A DNA stretch of 64,000 nucleotides from Methanohalobium evestigatum Z-7303. Lineage in GTDB: Archaea > Halobacteriota > Methanosarcinia > Methanosarcinales > Methanosarcinaceae. Location: assembly GCF_000196655.1 (NCBI RefSeq), contig NC_014253.1, positions 1,319,423 through 1,383,422 on the forward strand, in the 5' to 3' direction. Under the pieces are notes generated by a model. It was not told the origin of the DNA. It worked only from the letters and a program-made list of their open reading frames with translations, and did no database searches. Position 1 is the first letter of the stretch. Each line of letters starts with the position of its first letter. Below, piece by piece: positions 58,332 to 64,000 of this stretch. The translations under genes were made by a program, and so were the position numbers.

Positions 58332-58333
58332 CC

Positions 58334-59272
58334 TTATAACAGACGATTTATCGGATGATTGCTGGGCTGTCCCAAATCCGTACCTATACCTGCGGATGCT
58401 TCTGATACCATGATATCGCCCATTGCTGCTACAGGGAATGTATATGGTGCATTTTCAATTGGACCATAGAGAACAAAATCACCTGTTGCCATCTGCTGCA
58501 TACAGGTGGAACTGATATCACACATTCTATATACAAGAGGGTCTTTTTTCCCTTGTTCTTTGAGCCAGTTCCATGAAGAAGGTGCGTTATGTATCCCTGA
58601 ACCTGTAGGATAACCCCATTTTGCCTTTACATTTGCTGTCATACGTAAAGCAATACCAGCACCATTACCCATAGGTGTGATACTTGGGTCAACCATTATA
58701 TTGGATATACCACAATCCTCTGCAATTTCCAGCAAACCTCTGTCAATAGCTCCGCCACCGTTTTCAAGTATTTTCATACGTCCTTCCATTGAAGAATCTA
58801 TTGCATTAAAACCAAGTATTATAGAACTGAATACATCCGAGTTTTTAAGTGCCTGCTCTTCATCTTTTGAAATACTCATATTAACGGAATTGTAAATGGT
58901 CTTGTCTGAAAGTCCAACTTCTGTAACGTATTCTAATGCTTTTTTACGCACTTCTGTTTCTGATGAATCGATGATAAACGGTGCATCAGTAATTTCAGAT
59001 ATAAAATCTATATAATTGCATACATTTTCAGGAGTTGTTCCATAGATATGCAACATGTGAGGATTTCCAGTCTCATCAGAATTGGTTTCCTGGATATTTA
59101 CAAGTGTTTCAGCAGCGTTTTTATCAAAAGTCCCTCTGGATTCGTTTTTTATTATTTTATGTCCGCGGTAAAAAATGGTACCTGCAAGTACAGTGGGCAA
59201 CTCTCCGGGTTGTCCCCCGACCTTTACACCTGCGATATTGACAATTTCCTGTTCTTTTCTGAATTTAAACAT
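58334..59272 (-). CDS. mtxH: MtrH-family methyltransferase, probable MtxH
   Basis: 312 residues with the MtrH pattern: FKFRKEQEIVNIAGVKVGGQPGE at the start, DETGNPHMLHIYG, and near the end SDFVLYGPIENA-like GDFVLYGPIENAPYTFP. MtrH transfers the methyl group of tetrahydromethanopterin to a corrinoid protein. It is not in an mtr operon, so it is likely the MtxH paralogue, partner of MtxA. It is convergent with the zinc-ribbon gene, stops 2 bases apart. Confidence 0.88.
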   Translation of the reverse strand: MFKFRKEQEIVNIAGVKVGGQPGELPTVLAGTIFYRGHKIIKNESRGTFDKNAAETLVNIQETNSDETGNPHMLHIYGTTPENVCNYIDFISEITDAPFIIDSSETEVRKKALEYVTEVGLSDKTIYNSVNMSISKDEEQALKNSDVFSSIILGFNAIDSSMEGRMKILENGGGAIDRGLLEIAEDCGISNIMVDPSITPMGNGAGIALRMTANVKAKWGYPTGSGIHNAPSSWNWLKEQGKKDPLVYRMCDISSTCMQQMATGDFVLYGPIENAPYTFPVAAMGDIMVSEASAGIGTDLGQPSNHPINRLL

Positions 59273-59474
59273 TTATTAACCTCACATATACAATCCTTAA
59301 AAACAAATAACTATTTCTTGATAATATTTTTAAATGTTAGCCGGATGAATTAATTCCATGAATATCATTAATTTTATTATGATAATCCTTAATCTATTTA
59401 AAAATAAGTGTTTTTGTTACCAATGTATTTATCACCTATTTTTCACATAAAAATGTTTAACAGTACCGGATAAT

Positions 59475-60149
59475 ATGCACACTATCACATTAATAATAAT
59501 ACTTGCCTATGCACCCAGTCTGGCTCTTTTGTGGTATTTTTATCACAAAGATAAGTATGAGCCAGAACCCAAAAGATACGTGATTTTGACCTTTATATAC
59601 GGTGCTCTTAATTCGGTAATCATCGCCATGTTTTTTGAACAATTGTTGTTCCAGTTTATACCCAGAACCATTTTTTCCATAGCAATAGTAGCAGGTGTTG
59701 TAGAAGAGATTACAAAGGGATACATTATACGGATACCCTATAAAGCAAAGCAAATGGATGGTATAATGGATGGGGTAGTATATGGTGTTGCAGCAGGCCT
59801 TGGATTTGCTGCTACCGAGAACCTGTTGTATGGTTTTGGGTTTGGTGTAGGTATATCCGTCCAGAGAGCACTGTTAACACCTATTGCTCATGGTGTATGG
59901 ACTGCAACTATAGGTGTAGGTTATGGACTTAAAGCAGAAAACAAATTGAAACTACCACTTATTTACTTTTTCTTTGCTGCTATATCCCTACACTTTTTAT
60001 GGAATTACTTTGCGTTGCTGTCAAGAGACATACCAATTTTGTTTTCGGTTGTAATACTTTTGATTCTGTTTAATATTGCTATCATTTCCTATTTTGTAAA
60101 TGCCGGTTTGAAAGAAGACCGCATTAAGTATGGTTTTTCAGGAAAATAA
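59475..60149 (+). CDS. PrsW-type intramembrane metalloprotease
   Basis: 224 residues with seven or eight membrane helices. The PrsW motifs are VVEEITKGY (EExxK), GFAATENLLY (FxxxE) and TPIAHGVWTA (HxxxT/A), all within helices. Family members cleave membrane proteins such as anti-sigma factors in bacteria. Its archaeal substrate is unknown. It lies on the opposite strand between mtxH and mtxA. Confidence 0.9.
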   Translation: MHTITLIIILAYAPSLALLWYFYHKDKYEPEPKRYVILTFIYGALNSVIIAMFFEQLLFQFIPRTIFSIAIVAGVVEEITKGYIIRIPYKAKQMDGIMDGVVYGVAAGLGFAATENLLYGFGFGVGISVQRALLTPIAHGVWTATIGVGYGLKAENKLKLPLIYFFFAAISLHFLWNYFALLSRDIPILFSVVILLILFNIAIISYFVNAGLKEDRIKYGFSGK

Positions 60150-60155
60150 CCTCAA

Positions 60156-60755
60156 TTAAGCCTTAAAAATCATTCCTGTTTCTGTATCTATTACAAATTC
60201 ATCCGAAATAAACATATCACCATTATCAGATGATACTGGTGGAAGTGTTTTTTTCTTTCTACTTTTTGATGTTACAAGGACAGGTTCTTCATTATAAGCG
60301 TCTCGTTTATCTTTATAAGTATCAACAATATTTCCTAAAACCTCTGAATCGGTTTCACCTATACAATCAATCACTTCTACCTGATTCCGAAAACGCTGGA
60401 TGGCTATTCGAGGAATATTTTCTACAAATGGAATAGCCCCTTCTGAACCGATGATTCTCCCCTTCCCATCAACACCGTTTTTGTGTAGTTTCAAAATAGT
60501 ATGTCCCGATAGATGTCCTCTGGACTCGCCACCACATAACAGAACAAATCTAATGTTGGAATTGGAGACTATATTAGTGATTAATTTTTCAGCTCCCAGA
60601 TTTTCGGTTTTGCATGTACCCCATAAACATGCTTCAGGGTTTGATTCTATTGAACTGGCAAGTGTAACAACTACTATCCTTGATTCAGGGTTGCCTACAG
60701 TGTAATCACCTTTTACAACCGGCCAATCATCAGCAATTCGTTTTAAGATAACCAC
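60156..60755 (-). CDS. mtxA: MtrA-like corrinoid protein, probable MtxA
   Basis: 199 residues from GTG 60755. It follows MtrA closely: DWPVVKGDYTVGNPESRIVV, the CKTENLGAEKLITNI block, VLLCGGESRGHLSGHTI and GAIPFVENIPRIAIQRF. The C-terminal membrane anchor of MtrA is lacking; a polar Ser/Lys-rich tail is present instead. The His of the GH motif is the likely cobamide ligand. It follows mtxX with almost no gap, so they are co-transcribed. Confidence 0.9.
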   Translation of the reverse strand: MVILKRIADDWPVVKGDYTVGNPESRIVVVTLASSIESNPEACLWGTCKTENLGAEKLITNIVSNSNIRFVLLCGGESRGHLSGHTILKLHKNGVDGKGRIIGSEGAIPFVENIPRIAIQRFRNQVEVIDCIGETDSEVLGNIVDTYKDKRDAYNEEPVLVTSKSRKKKTLPPVSSDNGDMFISDEFVIDTETGMIFKA

Positions 60756-60756
60756 C

Positions 60757-61599
60757 TCATTTCGTTTTAATTGATGTTAATGCACTGGCAATCATAATGG
60801 CTTTAGTGAAATCTTTCCTTGCCCTTGATGTGTCCACAAAGACATATTCATCGGTAAGTACTGGAGCTCCTATACCTTCCCCTCCACATAGATATACAAG
60901 TGTTCTAAAAATCAGATTTCCTGTGATACCATCTGGAGCATAGACAAAATCAGATTCTTTAACAGCGTTTTCTATCAGTATATTATGATTCGTGGCATTA
61001 ATTCCGTTGCCCAGTAAATACCTAGTTATAAATTCTGCATCTGCAAGTGTTCTATCAACCTTATTGTTGCGCCCGATGTCTCCTGACCTGCCACCTGATA
61101 AGATTCCAACTTCAGGGTCAATATCAAATCTGCGTATATGCTCAATACTTTTTTTTACATGTTCAATTTTTGATGCCAGATCATTTCCTTCATCAATACC
61201 TACTGGAGCAAAGAAAAAAGGTCTGCCCATATTTGTTTGAAGTAATGCTATACGATACAATTTTTCCGCATCCATTAATGTTTTCAGATAATCCAGTACT
61301 TTTGATGCTTTTATATTTCCTCTTACAGCGGCATCTACATCATTGGATGCGAGAAGTTCACAGATTGATTTTTCAGGGTTATCAGTATCTACAATTTCTA
61401 TGTTGGATTCAGAATCGAGGTTTTCAATATCCTTTTTGCAGCCTACAATTACAATATTTGCATAACCTCTATCCTGTGCTTTTTTAAGACTATCCAGTAT
61501 TTCTGTAGAAAGGAAATTTATCCCAATCGCAACTCGTGCTTTGTTTTCGATAGCTTTCTTTTCTACTATGTTTAATATCGAGCTGTCATTAAACATCAT
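60757..61599 (-). CDS. mtxX: Methanogenesis marker protein 4, putative methyltransferase MtxX
   Basis: 280 residues, of the phosphotransacetylase-like fold (NKARVAIGINFLSTEILDSL, RGNIKASKVLDYL, SGGRSGDIGRNNKVD). It corresponds to the MtxX family described with mtxA and mtxH in Methanosarcina barkeri. Function unproven; a corrinoid-dependent methyl transfer role is assumed from context. ATG 61599, second Met two codons on is also possible. Confidence 0.88.
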   Translation of the reverse strand: MMFNDSSILNIVEKKAIENKARVAIGINFLSTEILDSLKKAQDRGYANIVIVGCKKDIENLDSESNIEIVDTDNPEKSICELLASNDVDAAVRGNIKASKVLDYLKTLMDAEKLYRIALLQTNMGRPFFFAPVGIDEGNDLASKIEHVKKSIEHIRRFDIDPEVGILSGGRSGDIGRNNKVDRTLADAEFITRYLLGNGINATNHNILIENAVKESDFVYAPDGITGNLIFRTLVYLCGGEGIGAPVLTDEYVFVDTSRARKDFTKAIMIASALTSIKTK

Positions 61600-61655
61600 A
61601 AACTGGAAATGTATATTGAATATATTCCTTAACTAATTTTTGCTTCAATGTAAAT

Positions 61656-61790
61656 GTGAACTACCACTTGGATAAAGACCAAGTGGCTCCTTAAATAAAA
61701 AATTTAAGGATAACTTTAAATCTATGATTTAAAGTGCTTCCTGTTTCATCCTTTTCCCTTATGGGAACAAGTTCACAGGCTCTACCCCTC
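61656..61790 (-). ncRNA. Candidate omega-RNA of element 3
   Basis: Downstream of tnpB, the right end of 130 bases contains a TTCCC/GGGAA hairpin, an AAATC-type AT hairpin and the terminal 61664-61686 hairpin. This is the position of TnpB guide RNAs. Limits approximate. Confidence 0.4.
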
Positions 61791-62916
61791 ATCCCGAAGG
61801 TGAATTGATGCCTATTAGATTCTGTTTATCCAGCGCGAATTTTTTAATATTTACTGATGCGTTGATGTCTCTATCATGTTCCGTTTTGCAGTCAGGACAT
61901 TCCCATTCTCTGTCTTTAAGTTCTAAACCCTTATTATAATATCCACATACATGACAGATTTTGCTTGATGGGTCGAATCGTCCTATCTTGATAATATTTT
62001 TACCATACCATTCTGCTTTATACTCTAATTTCTGAACAAAACTACTCCATGAAGCATCGGTTATATGCTGTGCCAGATTATGATTTCTCAGCAGTCCTTT
62101 TACATTCAAACATTCCAGTGCTACAGCTTGGTTCTCGCTTATCAGTTTATTACTTAACTTATGCTGGAAATCTTCTCTCTGATTAGCAATTTTCTCATGA
62201 TATTTTGCTATCTGATGTTTTAGTTTCCTGTAATTGTTAGAACCCTTCTTTTTTCTGCTGAGCCTTTTCTGTAATACCTTCAATCTTTCAATTGAATTTT
62301 TCAGGTACCTTGGATTATCGATTTTTTCACCGTCGGATGTTACAGCGAAATCCTTGATTCCTACATCGACTCCTACTGTATTATTTTGGTCGAATGTCTG
62401 TTTTTGTGGTAATTGTTTGTCGTCATCGACTAAAATACTGATATAATATTTTCCTGTCGGTGTTCTTGTTATAGTTGCAGTCCTTTGTTTACCATCAAAC
62501 CTTCTATGAAGCCTTGTTTTTATCCAGCCGATTTTAGGTATGTATACTTTATTATTACCAAAATCGACTTTATAATACTGAGGAACAGAAAACGATTGTA
62601 CTGGGTTTTTCTTGGATTTAAACTTTGGAAAACCTGATTTTTCTCTGAAAAATTTGGTAAAAGCATTTTCCAGGTTAAGAGTAGCTCCCTGTAATGATTG
62701 AGAGTTAATTTCATTCAACCATTCATGATCTTCTTTTAATACCCTTATCTGTTTGTTCAATTCAAATCTTGATATTGCTTTACCATCCTGCTCATAAGAT
62801 TTGATTTTGTTCTCCAATGCCCAGTTGTATATGAACCTACAAGCTCCTATATGTTTTGCGATTAACTCCTGTTGGATTTGGTTTGGATACATACGATACT
62901 TGTAGGCTTTTAACAT
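61789..62916 (-). CDS. tnpB: TnpB with complete zinc finger, element 3
   Basis: 375 residues from ATG 62916 (MLKAYKYRMYPN is the usual family start; an upstream ATG at 62940 gives 383). RuvC motifs are TVGVDVGIKDFA, AVALECLNV and DRDINASVNI, and the zinc finger CHVCG...CPDC is complete. It differs strongly from the TnpB proteins of elements 1 and 2, although its element has the same ends as element 1. Confidence 0.92.
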   Translation of the reverse strand: MLKAYKYRMYPNQIQQELIAKHIGACRFIYNWALENKIKSYEQDGKAISRFELNKQIRVLKEDHEWLNEINSQSLQGATLNLENAFTKFFREKSGFPKFKSKKNPVQSFSVPQYYKVDFGNNKVYIPKIGWIKTRLHRRFDGKQRTATITRTPTGKYYISILVDDDKQLPQKQTFDQNNTVGVDVGIKDFAVTSDGEKIDNPRYLKNSIERLKVLQKRLSRKKKGSNNYRKLKHQIAKYHEKIANQREDFQHKLSNKLISENQAVALECLNVKGLLRNHNLAQHITDASWSSFVQKLEYKAEWYGKNIIKIGRFDPSSKICHVCGYYNKGLELKDREWECPDCKTEHDRDINASVNIKKFALDKQNLIGINSPSG

Positions 62917-63070
62917 ATTACAGTAATTAGAATTTAACATTATTTATATGTTAAGTTATATATTGGACGGTATTCAGCCCTGATGCTGAAGACATCAGGG
63001 TTTTCTACCTTCCATTATTATAAAATGCAAACATTAATTAAGACTCTTTCTTTATCTGGGATTGGTTAAG

Positions 63071-64000
63071 ATGAGTGAACCAATCGAATGGGCTGAAAAA
63101 TACAGACCATCTACACTTTCTGATGTAGTAGGCAACAAAAAAGCTTTAGAATCACTGAAAAAATGGGCTGAAGAATGGTTGGATAATGTACCAGAAAAAA
63201 GGGCTGTTATACTGCACGGCAGAGCTGGTATTGGTAAAACCTCAACAGCCTATGCTCTTGCAAATGATTTTGGATGGGAGGTAATTGAACTCAACGCAAG
63301 TGATCAGAGGACTGCTGAGGTTATCAACAAAATCGCAGGTTCTGCATCAAAAACAGGCTCACTGTTTGGTTCAGGCGGGAAAAGATTGATAGTACTTGAT
63401 GAAGCTGATAACCTGCACGGTACCAATGACCGTGGCGGAGCCCGTGCAATCTCCGAAACAATTAAAAAAACCGACCAACCAGTAGTTTTGATTGCAAACG
63501 ATGTCTATGGTGTAGCATCATCTATTCGAAATCAATGCCTTGAGATTAAATTTAACAATGTACAGACAAGGTCTATAGCCGCCTCCCTTAAAAAAATCTG
63601 TAAAAAAGAAGATATAAACTGTGACGATGAATCAATCGAAAAGTTGGCACAGGATTCAGATGGTGACGTACGCAGTGCTATAAACGACCTCCAGGCAGCA
63701 GTATCCGGTAACGAACTCCATATTGAGGATATAGCCACCTCACAGAGGGATACAGAAGAATCCATTTTCAAAGTTTTAACCAAAATTTTTAAAGGTCATG
63801 ATATTAACGATGCCCTTAATGCTACTTACGGTATTGATGAAAGCCCTGAAGACATGGTTCACTGGATTGATGAAAATCTGCCTGCTCAGTTTAAACATGA
63901 AATTGATGACATAAAATCTGGTTATGGTTATCTTTCAAAAGCAGACATATATCTTGGAAGGGTGAGAAACAGACAAAATTACCGATTGTGGCGTTATGCT
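63071..64000 (+). CDS. rfcL: Replication factor C large subunit, cut by window edge
   Basis: 310 residues to the edge. The clamp-loader features are [14 protein letters not shown], Walker [11 protein letters not shown], Walker [11 protein letters not shown] and the sensor region around SSIRNQC. RfcL with RfcS loads the PCNA sliding clamp. The C-terminal domain and PCNA-binding tail lie outside the window. Confidence 0.96.
   Translation, partial: MSEPIEWAEKYRPSTLSDVVGNKKALESLKKWAEEWLDNVPEKRAVILHGRAGIGKTSTAYALANDFGWEVIELNASDQRTAEVINKIAGSASKTGSLFGSGGKRLIVLDEADNLHGTNDRGGARAISETIKKTDQPVVLIANDVYGVASSIRNQCLEIKFNNVQTRSIAASLKKICKKEDINCDDESIEKLAQDSDGDVRSAINDLQAAVSGNELHIEDIATSQRDTEESIFKVLTKIFKGHDINDALNATYGIDESPEDMVHWIDENLPAQFKHEIDDIKSGYGYLSKADIYLGRVRNRQNYRLWRYA

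Larger units (their letters stand above)
61656..63019 (-). mobile_element. IS605-family element carrying only tnpB (element 3)
   Basis: The left end has an 8-bp hairpin (62978-63000, loop TCTTCAG on the minus strand) and the right end an 8-bp hairpin (61664-61686, loop TCTTTAT) followed by TAGTTCAC, as in element 1. The target TTTAT is retained at the left flank (63020-63024). It lies between mtxX and rfcL without breaking a gene. No tnpA is present. Confidence 0.85.

Overview
The window is a stretch of chromosome from a methylotrophic methanogenic archaeon of the Methanosarcinaceae. The evidence is a monomethylamine methyltransferase gene (mtmB) read through an in-frame amber codon (pyrrolysine), its corrinoid protein and permease, the MtxX/MtxA/MtxH set, SepCysS, archaeal Rpo11, Csl4, Dph2, RfcL, HMG-CoA reductase and intron-containing archaeal tRNAs. 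The DNA is AT-rich by eye, which with a PutP-type transporter would fit a low-GC halophile such as Methanohalobium; the genus is inference. Among about 65 stop codons I checked, every one is TAA or TGA and none is TAG.

Layout. 1-3 kb: an ACT/V4R protein and two tandem GH57 genes, the second with a changed catalytic residue. 3.0-3.2 kb: tRNA-Trp whose intron is a C/D guide RNA. 3.3-4.5 kb: cheD and cheC. 4.7-13.7 kb: TyrRS, a coiled-coil protein, an AI-2E-type permease, a DUF1538-DUF1538-PII operon, a Kef-type antiporter and a PutP-type symporter. 13.7-15.9 kb: an ABC ATPase gene split by an IS605-type element carrying only tnpB. 16-20 kb: membrane proteins, tRNA-Gly and a 3xPAS-GAF sensor. 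20-25.5 kb: superoxide reductase and the monomethylamine operon (mtmC-mtmB-small protein-mtmP-two small membrane proteins). 25.7-31.8 kb: a hydrolase, a DedA-like protein and a sulfur operon pscS-metY-metX. 31.9-35.2 kb: rpo11-csl4-METTL5-like-dph2-hpt. 35.3-36.8 kb: a second tnpB element. 36.9-44.3 kb: rubrerythrin, MarC, HMG-CoA reductase, CorA, two universal stress proteins, homoaconitase-type large subunit and a regulator.

44.4-47.5 kb is accessory: two tRNAs, a MITE-like element nested in an IS-type hairpin relic, a methyltransferase gene with an in-frame TAG, a J-domain gene, a possible small amber-containing gene, peroxiredoxin and a rubrerythrin pseudogene. 47.7-52.7 kb: FKBP lipoprotein, OB-fold protein, nucleotidyltransferase, a flippase-like membrane protein and a radical SAM protein. 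52.7-54.2 kb looks empty by ordinary ORF calling but holds a strongly structured RNA candidate and a gene with two in-frame TAG codons. 54.2-61.6 kb: ilvD, a ferredoxin-AOR-zinc-ribbon operon, and mtxH, prsW, mtxA, mtxX. The end holds a third tnpB element and the start of rfcL.

Two themes deserve follow-up. First, amber codons occur inside several otherwise coherent genes besides mtmB, in a region where TAG is never used as a stop. Second, several short genes have a strong ribosome binding site at normal distance from a near-cognate codon (CTG, ATA, ATT) and no ordinary start codon in the right place.
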